Below are positions 10,310-21,860 of a DNA stretch of 64,000 nt, piece after piece. This stretch comes from Fasciola hepatica (taxonomy: Eukaryota > Platyhelminthes > Trematoda > Plagiorchiida > Fasciolidae), in contig CANUEZ040000165.1 in the NCBI GenBank assembly GCA_948099385.1, forward strand, positions 4,352,501 to 4,416,500, in the 5' to 3' direction. Both the position numbers and the translations under genes were made by a program. The notes below the pieces were generated by a model. The model did not search any database and was not told the DNA's origin. It saw only the letters and a program-made list of their open reading frames with translations. How positions within the stretch are numbered: the first letter of the stretch is position 1; every line of letters starts with the position of its first letter.

Positions 10310-10469
10310 GTTCCTTTAGGACTCTGAGGCTCAAGCCTCAGGAGTCAGTCCTCTGCAGTTAGGGTAGCTAACGATTGGAACAAGCCGCCAGGAAACGTGA
10401 TTAAAGCTAGCAAATGGGCTGAGATCAAGGGGAGGTTGGATGATGTGTGAATAACGGTATTTGGATAAA
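10310..10469 (+). pseudogene. C-terminal scrap of a CR1-like reverse transcriptase
   Basis: The frame ending at the stop at 10467-10469 reads VRVANDWNKPPGNVIKAS followed by GRLDDV, the conserved end of CR1-like ORF2 (elsewhere NRVVPMWNRLSEDAV, SRMVPYWNKLPEEVI). The rest of the domain is not readable upstream. Confidence 0.6.
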
Positions 10470-10980
10470 TACAACTAAAGTCTACTACCGTTTTTGGAGA
10501 CAACTGACTGGTTCCCTCCACTTCAACCCCGTGGAACTCTTCACTTTATCTAATAACCCCTACTATACTATCCTTATCACCGGAGAGACTGACCGAAAGG
10601 TGCGTGTGACTAACAGCCGTCATCAGAAACGTTGTTGGAGAGAACGAGGATTGGGGGCCTAAAAAGAACCCTTCCCGCTAGAGGCCAAGTATTGAAGAAG
10701 AGATTTCTCTTCCTATTTATGAAGAGCCGGGGAATACAAAGTGCTCATTAGTGCGAGAATCCAAAAATTCAGGCATTCCTCGGCCAAGTCGTGGAAACGG
10801 ATTTGAATTGAATTGGAGAGCCGTAAAATGGCCCTAAAGAAGGTAGCGACAAACTGCCGTACGCTAACTTGGTGCTTCTCACTTCCTCAGAAAGCAAGCA
10901 CCAAAAATGAACCGAGGGAAATGCCAGAAATCCTGCGAAATCTTAATTATTCTTTTTTGGCGCTGCTCAGCGTCCGAAAA
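10470..10980. other. Unassigned, possibly 5' leader of B1
   Basis: No coding motif is seen. The interval sits directly upstream of the ORF1 PHD remnant of B1 and may be its untranslated leader. Confidence 0.3.
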
Positions 10981-10984
10981 AAGT

Positions 10985-12189
10985 AGAGAAAGGAATATTT
11001 TATGAACTCTGCGACCGTTGGTTTCATCAGAAATGCAGTAGGCTAACTGCTAACGCTCTCAAACTTTATCTGGGCAGTAGTGGGCCTGTCTGTGTATGCA
11101 TAGAATGTGCCAAGTTGAGCAGAGGTCAATGGACGTGCCTTCAGCGACCTCAGGAAAGCACTGATACTTCTAATAAAACGGATATTTGCACCAGCTCTGG
11201 TGCAACAAAACTGGTCAAAAGCTGGTGACTGTGGAGGCCAGAATTGAGGAGTTTGAAAAAGCCATGAATGGAGAAATCTTCCACCTTCAACATCTGGTGA
11301 TTGCCTATGAGGTAGAACTAAAGTCCCTAAATGAAGGAACCAACAGCTTGGCTAAACATCTGTGTAGCTTGGCCAGGGATCCCGAGAAAGCCACTGGGAG
11401 ACATCAAAAATTAATGAGTAAGAGAATCGCCGAACCGTTTTGTCGAAGAGCCCGGCTAGGAGAGGGAGACATGTATCACCATGTGTAAAAACGCTAAGAA
11501 GGGTAGGCTTACCAGGGCACCTCCAGTAAAAGAATTTTCAGGCTGGATTGGTGGTGCTTGGGACCAGAAACCTCGTTTTTTCCCCCCACCCAGTGCTAGT
11601 TGAATTTGGAAGCCCAAGGTACGTGGACGCGCTACTTGCTGAAACTGACAAGATATTGAAGGCTACGGCAGGGAAGATATGCGTAGAATCAGATCATTCG
11701 ACAAAGGTTAAACGACCGCAAAGGCAACCCAAAGCGCCTCCTATGGTGCCTACGCCCGGGCTTGGCCCGTCACCGCTGGTGAGCATCGCCTGGTGTCAGC
11801 GGCCGGGAACACCAATAACTTGCTGGGCAAGGTCAAATCAGGTCGGCGCAGTTCACACGGACTCCCGTTGTTACGACCAACACTCTAGTGTCCTGGCCCG
11901 GATGAATCCTGACCAATGATTCAACTCTCAATTCACCAACCACTAAGCTTCAGTGTTTCTGGATAGCTCCTTGGAGCCTCAAAGCAAAGCGCAACCCAAA
12001 CCAACACGGAACCCGAATCAAGCTCACCATAGCTCCGCAAATTCTACGGCCCAGTTAGGGGGTAAAAATATGAGTACAAACAGGACCGTACCTTTGACAA
12101 TGAGCCTTGGTCAAAACCTAGTCAAAAAAAAGTCAAAATTAGGAAAAAATTCTGTAAGAAGAGAACAGCTGGCCAGAAAGATTAAGTAG
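10985..12189 (+). pseudogene. B1 ORF1 with PHD-finger remnant
   Basis: Around 10999-11115 a frame reads YELCDRWFHQKCSRL and later CVCIECAKL, the W-x-H-x2-C and C-x2-C half of a PHD-type zinc finger. An open frame at 11186-11488 follows with a coiled-coil-like stretch (VEARIEEFEKAMNGEIFHLQ). Then come basic and Pro-rich segments to 12189. The same architecture appears in the ORF1 at 21861 and 40173. PHD-bearing ORF1 proteins are known in CR1-like elements. At least two frame changes break the gene. Confidence 0.55.
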
Positions 12190-13028
12190 TAAGGACCTGT
12201 TGAGACATGTATGGTTACGAAATCCGAATGGATGAGCCAGGCAGCAGAGAGAGACCTAGAATTGAGGCTGTATTTGACTTACAACTGAAAGGTGCAGTCT
12301 GAAAGCAATAAAGCGGAACTTTGGTAGAACAACAGTAATAAAACTAACGTAGACGGAAAATAGTAGACGTCATGACACCTGTCCTGAAGTCCCAACAAAC
12401 AGAACAAGTTCTTCACGCTCGGTCAGGCCCAAAGAATAGTCTCCTGAGCGTTGCAGCCAAAAATCAGTGTGAACGATCTGAAAGCCTGCGATCAGCCTAC
12501 TTAAACGAGAAAGTGAAACCTAGCCGTAATAAAGCAAACGTGTGTTAAATCAGTGCGACTCACCGCCGTACCAACTGTCCGCAAAGCAATCTTGGTGAGA
12601 AAGCACCACCATAAAATGAAAAAGTAAGTGCATCAAGCTTAGAATAATTGTAGACCACAAAACAGTGTCAGCACGAATAAGGTTGGAGAAAGCAGTCCAA
12701 AATTATTCAGAAAGTATACCAATGTAAGCAGAACAGGAATTTTTCAATCAATATGGAAGTCGAACCCTTACAACTGATACTTGCCCTTTCAGCCTAGCTG
12801 CAGTGCAGCAAGAAACGTCACCTGGTATTAACCTAGAAGCTAGAAACTAAAGCCCAACTGAAGTCAACGTGACAAAAAAGCCAACAGCACTCGGGCAATC
12901 TTCCCGAGTGAAAGCAAATAAAATCGTTGCCTCCTAAGGGACCTGAAACTAGGGCAGTTGCCACGACCGGAAGGCTCCACTGTAGCATACGCCAACGCGT
13001 GCGGTGTGGGGAACAAATAGGGAGAATC
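12190..13028 (+). other. B1 ORF1-ORF2 junction region, unreadable
   Basis: This stretch lies between the ORF1 remnant and the first endonuclease motif. It probably held the ORF1 C-terminus. No plus frame longer than about 50 codons remains. Confidence 0.35.
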
Positions 13029-13740
13029 GATGGCTAAAACCGAGGGCAATGGTTGCATCGCAATCACCGAAACTTGGCTCAGTAGGGGTGTAGCAACCAC
13101 AATTTAACCCTAGTATGGTACTGCGCCCACAAGGCTGACAGCGAAGACGGAAGGAGAGGAGGGGCTTCACCACGGCATGTTGCGGACATGCAAGAGCAAG
13201 TGGCAGGAGAGAGGATGTCCATACCAAATATACAGGTGGCTTCGTGCTACCTGAGTTCAGGGAACATGAAGGTTACCCGGGAATGTGTCTACAGGTCTCC
13301 TTCTTCATCCCCCCCCCAGAGAAGACTCGCTGTCACTAGAGCTTTTGGATAGGATAGCCAATGAATCTGATAAGCTAGTGACTGTTGGTGATTCCGTTTT
13401 TCCTAAATTAGAGAGGGAAGGATTGTGGGCACCGCGAGATGGATTCAGCGGCCGAGTGATGCAGCTAGTGTACAGATTCACACTGGTACAAGCCAACCAA
13501 CCCGATGGAGAACAGGCCAGACACCCAGCCTTTTGGACCTCGTACACACCAAGTCATCGGAGGCAGTCGACTACCTCGGGATTACCTCTCCTAGGGAGCA
13601 GGAGCGATCATGAGGCGATCATGCTCCTGTTCAGATGGACCCCCTCCCCAGATGTCCTTCACAAGCTTAGAGGGAAACTCCGGAAAGTTGACTACCAGGT
13701 GTTTGAGATGGCTGCGGAGATTACACAGTGGGCAGCCTAA
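13029..13740 (+). pseudogene. B1 endonuclease domain remnant
   Basis: The frame near 13057 reads CIAITETWLS, the catalytic-glutamate block of apurinic-type endonucleases. The open frame 13285-13740 reads the decayed VYRPP block (LLLHPPPREDSLSLELLDRI), then KLVTVGDSVFPKLER (usual KLVIVGDFNFPDI), and GSRSDHEAIML (usual SDHGVI). The catalytic DFN is changed to DSV. The linker to the RT follows. Confidence 0.6.
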
Positions 13741-14279
13741 AACTTCATATTAGATGATGAGTGGCAGCACAAAAAAGTAGCTTGATGCGACTCACTGATG
13801 TGTTCGCTTCAATAAGGGAGGTAAGAAGTGAGGGTCGGCTACCTTGGAGGGTCAGCAAGGACGAAGAGGCTTAAGCTTGCAAGCGAATAGCATGGAGATT
13901 TTTCCGCAGCACAAGGGACATCTTCGCTTTCTGCAGTTCCCGAGGGCGCGCGAACATGCTCTAAGAGTAGGAATATCCCATTAGACACAATGCTACGCAA
14001 GATTGGAACAAAATGCTAGGAAATGCCCTAAGGCCTAGTACCAATTAGGGTACTCTAAGGCTCAGTCGCGAGTGACAGTAGAAAGTGCTACGGGAGGGCT
14101 AAGTAGGCATGCGAGCAACGCCGATGAAGAAGCCGGAGTGCCCGAAATGTTCCTTGAGCTGGTGCACACCGCAGAAGCCTTAAAACATCCGCCGCTACAA
14201 GGAACCTATAGCGTTCCATAAATGGGCGAAGTTGATGTAGAACCCGTAGAAGCGGAACTGGTTATCGGCTGGATAAAAC
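13741..14279 (+). other. B1 linker between endonuclease and RT
   Basis: This corresponds to the low-conservation linker of ORF2. No frame is open for more than about 60 codons and no motif is legible. Confidence 0.4.
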
Positions 14280-15673
14280 GATGAATGGTGGCTGGCCCAG
14301 ACGGGATTCACCCAGTCATCCCACCTCCGTCGGCAAGCACGGTGTCCGGGGCGCCAGCACGCTCGTTCGCCAGGGCAAAAGCCTCGGCCATGCTACCTTC
14401 CGACTGACTGAAAGTCGAAGTGGCGCCCATCCACAAGGGAGGCGAGCGGGGAGGTGCATCTAACTACAGGCCCGCTAGCATGCGGTCGGTGGCACCAAAA
14501 GTAATAGAGGGTAACGTTAGAGGCAGGATCACAAGGCATGTTGAATACCACGGGACGATTACTGTTAGGCAGCACGGATTTGTAAAAAGGGGATCGTGTC
14601 TCACGAACCTCTAATCATTTCTGGATGAGGTGACCGGCAAAGTGGACAAAGGCGAGCGAGTTGAAGTATGTCATCTGGATTTCCAGAAGGCCCTCGACTC
14701 GGTAAGCCACAGGCTGTTGACGCACAAAATGCAGGATGTTGGGATAGCACAAGGAGAAATGAACTGGTTTGGAGCATACCTCATTGGAAGGACGTTCATG
14801 TTCGGGTTGAGGATGCAATGTTCAGAGTAGCCGGGGTATGCAGTGGGTGCCGCAGGGGTCAGCGTTGGGGCCCTGTCGTTCCTAATCTATATAAATTACC
14901 TGGTGGACAACCTGCAGTGCCCTGGTTTTCTTTCGGCAGATGATCTCAAGGTTTTAGGGGAACCATCCTTGAACTGTGTGCTGGAAGATCTGATAACGAT
15001 ACGAGAGTGAACCGACACATGGGAGCTCCCACTGCACAGAGGCGAGTGCAGACAGCTGTTCGAAGGCGGAGGAGCAGGAGAGACCGTCTCTTCGACGGGG
15101 GATCACTCGGGGTAACCGAGACCGCTGATTTCATAAAAGAACTTGACGTTCAAGTGCACGGAACCTTTAAGCACACCAAGCGGTGCCTTGAGGCAGCGGC
15201 GAAGGGTAATAGGTCCACGTTTCAACTGTTTCAAGCTGTCAGGCCTCCGGGGCGCCAAAACAATATTGCCACCTCACAGAATGCATGCACGCCCTCACCT
15301 GGAGTGCTGCCTCTAAGCTTGGGCACCGAGACTAGTCACGGACAAACAGCTGTTGGAAACCGTCTAAAGACGGTTTACCAATTTGATCACTGGGCTTCTG
15401 GGCAGGACATACCAAGAATTCCTCAAAGAACTCGACCTGTTCTCGCTAAACAGGTGGCGCCTAAGGAGGGATCAGATTGAGACGCCCAAACAGTTCCACG
15501 GGTTGTCCGAAATGGACAGACCGTTATTAGTTCTAAGTACTAACCAGACTCTCAGAAGACTTGAACACAAGTTGACGGAACCCAGGGCCATCAGAAGCGA
15601 AGAAGCACATTCTTTCTCACCACGTTACGAACCCGTGGAACCAACTGCGGCATCATGTAGTAGCAGCGAATAG
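14280..15673 (+). pseudogene. B1 reverse transcriptase remnant
   Basis: Recognisable RT blocks in order are APIHKGGERG with SNYRPASMRSVAPKVIEG (finger), QHGFVKRGSCLTNL, GERVEVCHLDFQKALDSV (motif A), FLSADDLKVL (motif C; the usual FADD is SADD here), ARPHLECCL-AWAPRL, and a C-terminal part at 15383-15665 (LDLFSLNRWRLRRDQIETPKQFHGLSEMD). At least four frame changes and several stops are needed to follow it, so it is inactive. Confidence 0.7.
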
Positions 15674-16118
15674 CGTCGTCATGTAAAAGCGATGAATGGA
15701 TTACCGCTGGGATGAGGTTTTCTTGGACTTTGGCTAGCCGAACGAGCATACCCTCAGGTTACACCCCTTTCCTCCACTTCCTTCTTCCTCTGTAAGGCAA
15801 AATACATGTTTCCCCGCCAAGCAAAAAAAATCCGCAGACTGCGGCCTTTTTTATTTATTCCGTTGTCCTCACAGGGGATTCTCGAGGGAAAGCACAGCGG
15901 CTGGCTGAGGCAGTGAACCTGTTTATCCAGCGCGACTGCCGGTTCTTCGGGAGCGAACCTATTTTTGATTCTCTTCTTTGCATTCCACTACCAAACAATT
16001 ACAACATTCGGACCATTTGGCAGTCAAAAAGCCGTGACAACACTGCAGCCCTCGAGTGCAAGAAACTGGATGTACACCGGCCAAGGCCACAAGTCGTGAC
16101 CTGATGTGATCTGTCCTG
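15674..16118 (+). other. B1 3' untranslated region and tail
   Basis: A pyrimidine-rich part (15745-15800) is followed by an A-run/hairpin/T-run at 15823-15852 and a 3' end similar to B'2. The tail reads GTGACCTGATGTGATCTG, degenerate pentamers of TGACC type. Confidence 0.5.
15823..15852. repeat. Short hairpin between A8 and T6 runs
   Basis: Eight A's are followed by CCGCAG-A-CTGCGG, a perfect 6-bp inverted repeat with a one-base centre, then CC and six T's. It has the look of a bidirectional terminator, but it lies in a retrotransposon 3' region of a eukaryote, so I assign no function. Confidence 0.5.
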
Positions 16119-16899
16119 ACGCCGGCAGCCCGGTGGCGTTTTTCTCCGATCGATGCAGCAGTAATAAAGTGTTTTAAATCTCGATTACACGGCTCCAGAC
16201 CTCCTAATGTATATCAGTGTACATCTTACCAATTTTCCTTATTGCCATAACATTTTCACACCGTGCATGTGATCACTCCTTCACAACAATCAGGCGAGGC
16301 TTTTTTGAGGGGCCAAACTTGTCTGTAACACACCTAAGCTGATTTACACTGCATTTATAGAATCCATTCTGTGAGATTTAGTGGTAATTCTTGGAGTTTG
16401 CATCAACGTGGCTCCTAAAAAGGTCACAGATGTGGAAACTGCCCGCTTTATTCGCCCAAAGACCGTTAACAGTCGCGCTAAGGTGCTCCAGTGCGACCAT
16501 TGTGTAGGATGACTGCATCAGAAAAGCACCACCGTTAGGCCTTAATTATATGCGGGGTTGATAGGATATCTTTAGGCATTCATACAAGTTCCTGTGTGAC
16601 ATTCTTCACCGCAGGTTACAGCGTGTGTAATCCCGCAGGATACACGGGGTGCCACCTCTGGGGGTGAATTATGTGCTACGCCTGTGGATCCAATACGTGC
16701 TACTCCTGTTGAAGGGTCTGTGTTTTGTCTCAGGATACTTCGCCACTTAGTGGGTAGTTCGCAGCCTCAGACCAATGTTTTACTGGCCAAGATGCATGCT
16801 GAAGATGTTCCTCCCATGTTGGGGGCTGATACTTAGGGCCGTGATATGGATACTGCTGTGATTCCGGTCCCCAGGTCAGTCTGTGTCGACACCTACATG
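16119..16899. other. Unassigned interval
   Basis: No coding motif is seen. An open minus frame at 16927-16730 has no recognisable content. Confidence 0.3.
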
Positions 16900-17998
16900 G
16901 GGTCCACCTCGACATCTGATGCCTCACTCATTTATCAAAGCGGCCCCCGCACAAAAACTTCAGACACACAAATTCGACGAAGCCATGAAGGTCTCAGACC
17001 TCACAGTCGCCCCTGAAAAGTCCAAACAAACACTGTGAAAGCAGTTCCGGCTCGAAAAGTTGCCGCGACACCCCCGGTGACAGGCTAGACCAATGACCGG
17101 AAGGCAACTGACTGACGCCAATGTAAAGTCCCTCCTTCAAGGTTGTGGTTTTTCTGGTTGTGAAGCTCTCAGAGACAAACAGGGGCACAGCTCAAGCGAG
17201 CTTGGACCAGGACTTTTCTGAGAAACTGGAGGTTTTAGCTAGGCCGTTTATTACAGACAACGAAAACGTTGAGAACAAAATCAGAGTGAAGTCGGCCTCT
17301 CGTTCTGGTAAGGCCGATGGAACCGGATTGCCATGACGTCTCAAAATTGTCCTTTAATCCGAGGCTTGGGCTACAAAGATTCTATTGGCTAAAGAGTGAA
17401 CGACTATAGCCTTTACGAGACATGGGACCTGTGGACCGAGAATGGCACGAGGAGTATCTCACGGAACTCCATTCGCGACGAGCCAACGATGAAAAGGACT
17501 TCATGATTCGGGAATTTCGGAAGCAAAGCGACCCCCTCACTTCGGGTGGGGGCCGCTGATGCAGGTTTCCCTGTCACTCCCTCAAGTTCGGATACTGAAC
17601 AAAAGGGTGGTAGCAAGCCAAGACAATGCAACCATCTTGTTGCTTAAAGCCCTCAGCCAGCTGAACAAGACAGGTGACATGGAAAACTTGCTTCAACCCA
17701 AATCACCCACCAAGGTGATGCTGAAGACGTGGCTGAGTATCAATATCTTAGAATATGAGGTGCCCATCCATGACTACATCCTATTCCGAGTTGATGGCAA
17801 ATCTGCCCGGTCTGTTGGAGGCATGGCACCGTTAGTCCGACCAGACACTCTACAGGTGCAGTTAGAGACGTAAGCTGAACCACAAGGGTTTGCAAAGCTA
17901 TTTGGTGCCGTGTCAATCTGATAATCGGAAGCTTTAGGGCCGCTGGAGATTTTACCGGGCAAGCGCAGCCACACCTCCAGATATATCGAACTAATTAA
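16900..17998 (+). pseudogene. ORF1 end plus endonuclease start of another non-LTR copy
   Basis: Around 17280-17400 the sequence reads IRVKSASRSGKADGTGLP and then RLKIVL, the RNA-binding ORF1 core (elsewhere in the family: basic run, RPRPLKVVL). Around 17420-17545 another frame reads GPVDREWHEEYLTELHSRRA, the continuing ORF1 helix. The frame 17559-17873 then reads VMLKTWLSINILEYEV and HDYILFRVDGKSARSVGGMA, an endonuclease start (usual ETWLS and FR-DR-GGG). CKAIWCRVNLIIGSFRAAG near 17888 is the next endonuclease block. Frame changes lie between blocks, the catalytic Glu is replaced (KTWL for ETWL), and no RT follows. Confidence 0.55.
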
Positions 17999-18249
17999 GT
18001 CAGGGCACAAGACGGGCCGCCGACGCCAATGGCAGTCCAGTTTCTAGCCCCTGTGAACCTTCGCATCTAACAGGGCTTCGACCCTTTGAAATCTCTGTCG
18101 GTCTGTGGAAAGCAACTCAGTGAAGTGACTCTTGTCTGGTCGTCTTCGTAAAGGGCAGAAAAAGCAACATTTCGACAGGGTAGAGCCTTTGCAGCCGGCA
18201 AGTTCACTCATCAGGCGAAAGTCAATCACCCGATATTTAGATCTCCTTT

Positions 18250-18650
18250 TAAAAAGTAAGAGAAGAGGGTTCTGAGGCATCAAGAAGGTTTGGATGAAGA
18301 TAAACGAGAAGAATTGTTGAATAAATAAAAAGGGAAAAACATAAGCAATAATAATAATGAGGAGAGGAAGGGAGAAAGAAATCCGGGATGGAGGTTCTAT
18401 TAGTAATATCCTCTGCCTCACTGGCACTACGGAAATGCTTGTGTCCTCGCAAGGCCCAACTTCTTTTAAAGATCGATGACGGTGTATACAGCCACAAAAT
18501 CTGCAGGGAGATTATTCCATTCGTTCATTGTTCCTCATGAGAAGAACTGAGCTCCGACATCCTTCTTGCTTCTTGGCTTAACAACCTCCAGTCTGTGTCC
18601 CCTGAGGGTGGAAACGGGGGTGCCGTGGTCACTGTCTAATCATGAATGAA
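18250..18650 (-). pseudogene. C-terminal scrap of a reverse transcriptase, antisense
   Basis: On the minus strand the sequence reads STLRGHRLEVVKPRSKKD, AQFFS, a stop, then MNEWNNLPADFV, the conserved end of a CR1-like ORF2 (pattern RGH, FFS, W-N-LP). One stop and one frameshift are visible. LTR copy 1 lies just upstream and may have cut it off. Confidence 0.6.
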
Positions 18651-18675
18651 TTCAGTGCCCAGCAAGTGTAGGGAC

Positions 18676-19051
18676 TGTGACGAACGTTTGAGTAATGCGT
18701 AGCTGAATTCGCAACGGATCCCGAAATCAAAAGACGATTATCCGTGATATTCTACGATACTAGATTATTACATGAACAATGACATCAAAAATATACAAAC
18801 CTCAATAATACGATCACAAGGACTCAAAAACTAGAAACCGAATAGCAGCGTGTGAGCAAACAGCACGTGCGTCACGCAGGTCCTGAACGAGGATGTGCCA
18901 AAGTAGTGCTCTGGGCGCGAACAAACAACAATTGGTCCAGAAAAACAATCAGTTCGTAAGGACAAGTCAACAGTGTAGGCAAATGAGTGATGTTGGGAAA
19001 AACACTGAATCGCGAGGGAAAAAGAGGGATTTTCCACGACCGGCTGCAACA
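18676..19051 (-). repeat. Solo LTR 1 (376 bp)
   Basis: This is one of three 376-bp copies. It starts TGTGAC and ends GCAACA where the others have TGTAAC and GTTACA. The flanks are GGGAC (18671-18675) and GGGGC (19052-19056), a near-perfect 5-bp target duplication. No internal region is attached, so it is a solo LTR. The strand follows the copy at 29925, whose gag lies on its minus side. The copy is almost identical to the other two. Confidence 0.75.
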
Positions 19052-19701
19052 GGGGCAATGGACGTTTCTCATCCAGACGTCTTGTAAACTCCCCCTTGGT
19101 ACCTGATCAGTGTATTTTTCATCTTTCTCTGTTACTTCCGTATAATGAATGGAAGCAGTCGAATGACCACGAACCCAAGATCCAGCTCTAAAGACAGACG
19201 CTAAATACATCGCCCCTCCCTCGAACTGTTGATACCCATGATTACGACCGCAACATACACTTTTGCTCAAAACACGTGCTCTGTGGTTCTCCCTGTTCTT
19301 CCTGTGTGTGGAAAGCGGTGAAAGGCGCGTTGGACACTGGGCCAGCATTTGTTTATCAAATACTAATCGAGCCTGTCTCGCACCCATTTTAGGCCGACGG
19401 TCACCGCCGTTTTTCGCCCATACCCACCTGTCCGCTACAAATATGGTGATGGGGGTGGGATGCCCTCCTGATGCGCTTCGGACGCGAAAAATAAAGGTTG
19501 TTTCATGAAAATAAGCAAAGAGTGTATATCAGCTATTGACGTCAAGGAAACATGAGATGTCAGTGTTTTTGCGGAGATGTTCCACAGCCGGTCTTTACCC
19601 CAGGGGGAGATTAGGGCCTCGTAATTCGCAGACTCGCAAGGCAACCTGAACAGTGACGGCGGACTATCCAGGCCCTGCCACCAGCGCAATTCTCGTCGAC
19701 C
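19052..19701. other. Unassigned interval
   Basis: A minus frame at 19387-18872 runs into the LTR and a plus frame at 19263-19508 is open. Neither shows a motif. Confidence 0.3.
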
Positions 19702-21345
19702 GTGGGGACCATCAGGCAGGACCGCGGCTGCGACAATACCTTTCTCTCGAGATCAACTGGAAACGGTACAAGAACTGGTGTCACGAACTCAAAGTTAGAG
19801 AACCTTACCAAAGGAGTACTGCAGGGCTCAGTACTAGGCTCACTACGATTTCTTTTGTTTATAATTGATTTGGCCTCAGTCTTACAGTCCTCAAGTTTCT
19901 TCTTCGAAGATATGAGGTCAGTAGGAGCCCAGGGGAGAGAGGAGCTGAGCAGATACATACTTGCCGTTCTTAAGTGGGCACAGAATTGAGGCTTACCCCT
20001 CAGCCCTGGGGAAAGCCACTTGTTGTCACGGTCAGTGACAGGCCTGACGGGTGCACACGACCAAGGAGAGTTTACTATGAAGAGAGTAAACAGGGAAAAA
20101 GAACTTCAGCTTGTGGTGACTTCTGATCTTGGGTGGTCGGATAAGTTTGCAGCAGCTGCAAAAAAGGAATCCAATGAGCCCCTCAGGTTGAGATCAGCTA
20201 TTGTAACGAACGTTTGAGTAATGCGTGGCAAAATTTGCAACGGATCCCGAAATCAAAAGACGATTATCCGTGATATTCTACGATACTAGATTATTACATG
20301 AACAATGACATCAAAAATATACAAACCTCAATAATACGATCACAAGGACTCAAAAACTAGAAACCGAATAGCAGCGTGTGAGCAAACAGCACGTGCGTCA
20401 CGCAGGTCCTGAACGAGGATGTGCCAAAGTAGTGCTCTGGGCGCGAACAAACAACAATTGGTCCAGAAAAACAACCAGTTCGTAAAGACAAATCGATAGT
20501 GTATGCAAATGAGTGATGTTGGGAGAAACACTGAATCGCGAGGGGAAAAGGGGGATTTTCCACGACCGGCTGTTACAGCTATTTCGTGCAGACAACCTGG
20601 GGTTTTCATGCCAGTATACGTGTCTGTGGTTACACCTCTTTCGGAAACCTGCTTTCAGGCATGGTCAGCATTCTACAAAATGTATGCTACCAGTTTGGAG
20701 AAAGTACAACGTCTTGCAACGCGTACCTCTGAGTGTTAGTGGGGCAGGACGTATGAGCAGAGACTCCAGGACCTCAAACTTATCTATATGGAAAGGAGAC
20801 TAAGAGGGTATCTCATAGACCCTTAAGATAATGAAAGGCTCTTCCGGGCTTAGACGGAAGAGTCTATTCCATATGGAACCAGACTCTAGAACAAGAGGTC
20901 ACGGGGAAGAAGCTGGCGAAATTTCGATCTAGGCTGATAGCCTAGCCTCATTTCTTTAGCAATAGGGTGGTTAGCTATTGGAACAGACTGCCGGATGAAA
21001 TGGTAGAACCGAGGACCTTCCAGGAGTTCAAGGGTGCTCTAGACCGTAAGTGGAATGAGATCATTTCTGACGGTGAATTTTGAGTGTGGTACTAGACAGA
21101 GGATGTGATGTGTTTAATTTCTGAATGTTTCCTTTTGCCACATGGTGAACGCTCACGATGCATGATGACCATTGCTGTTGATGTGCGATGAGGCTTTTTG
21201 TTTCCCTCCTGTTTTTAGCGGAGACTCGATGAAATAAACTCCGCAGAGGTGGGTGCTTGCCTAGAGTGAATACCACCGAGGGAATCCTGGACGCTCGATT
21301 GACCGTGGCCATTGTGCCATGTGCAGGCTGGGCTGAACTGAACTG
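19702..21345 (+). mobile_element. B4, 5'-truncated CR1-like copy split by a solo LTR
   Basis: The copy begins inside the RT: LTKGVLQGSVLGSLRFLLF and FFFEDMRSV (motif C, YADD decayed to FEDM) at 19790-19920. It continues with VTSDLGWSDKFAAAAKK up to 20201, where the solo LTR sits, and resumes with QPGVFMPVYVSVVTPL and MYATSLEKVQRLATR (usual LE-VQ-ATR). The last part (20940-21060) reads WNRLPDEMVEPRTFQEFKGA. The 3' end is CTGAACTGAACTG at 21333-21345, the tail shared with B3 and B5. It is a pseudogene with several frame changes. Confidence 0.7.
20202..20577 (-). repeat. Solo LTR 2 (376 bp) with perfect 5-bp target duplication
   Basis: It runs from TGTAACGAACG to CCGGCTGTTACA. Both sides carry GCTAT (20197-20201 and 20578-20582). 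TGTAAC and GTTACA form 6-bp terminal inverted repeats, with the TG..CA ends expected of an LTR. It lies in the RT gene of B4 and is therefore younger than that copy. Confidence 0.85.
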
Positions 21346-21860
21346 GCCGTATACCAACTCGTTAGGGAGTAAACTCGGAGGTAATCCAATTAAGGCTTCA
21401 TCGTAGACCTAGTGATCCTTCCCAGGAGCTCCGACGTCGGTAAAATTAAACACTCTTCACTGAGGAGAACTGACCACAGTGCTCTCAGCGATAAGCATTT
21501 TTGCATTGTTTGGTGCAATAACACACGTTATTTCGCCCAAACCAACGTATCGTAATTAGTGTTTCAGTACGCGTACTTTTTGAAGAGTTCATTCTCTTCA
21601 TCAGAGTTTATTGTCTTCAAAAACTGTTTAAACTTTTTGGTGCCATTCTTGGTGTTTTTTGTTACTGTCAGTGCAACTGATACCGGATAACATCTTTTTG
21701 TGACTTTTTTTCTAGTATACCGCCTTTGTGGAACTTTTGTAGCATGCTCATTTGCAGCACTTATCTTAGAGTACCGTTTGTGTTCGTTTAAAAGGTTGTG
21801 TTATTATCCTACTGGTGTTCGTGACGGTATTTTCAAACAAACTCGACGATCACTGCTGAA
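21346..21860 (+). other. Probable 5' leader of the B2/B3 element
   Basis: T-rich noncoding sequence separates the B4 tail from the ORF1 ATG at 21861. The start of the element is not visible. Confidence 0.35.

Larger units (their letters stand above)
10981..16118 (+). mobile_element. B1, long decayed CR1-like retrotransposon (B' subfamily)
   Basis: The parts lie in canonical order: PHD-type ORF1, endonuclease, reverse transcriptase and a 3' untranslated region. The last about 90 bp (around 16030-16118) resemble the 3' end of the antisense copy at 45.4 kb: GCAAGAA-CTGGA, then CAAG, and a tail of TGACCTGA-type pentamers. That marks both as one subfamily. All coding parts contain stops and frameshifts. 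Confidence 0.65.

Noticed and set aside
15823..15852. Bacterial contamination, suggested by the terminator-like hairpin
   Set aside because: Both sides belong to the B1 retrotransposon, whose 3' end continues normally to 16118.
20202..20577. The 376-bp unit as a small terminal-inverted-repeat DNA transposon
   Set aside because: The inverted ends are only 6 bp (TGTAAC/GTTACA), and one copy is followed by a gag-like gene and paired with a remnant at the matching target duplication, which fits an LTR better.
18831..20609. A duplicated segment (18676-19051 and 20202-20577) as a tandem duplication of the locus
   Set aside because: The two 376-bp units have different flanks and separate 5-bp duplications, so they are independent LTR insertions.
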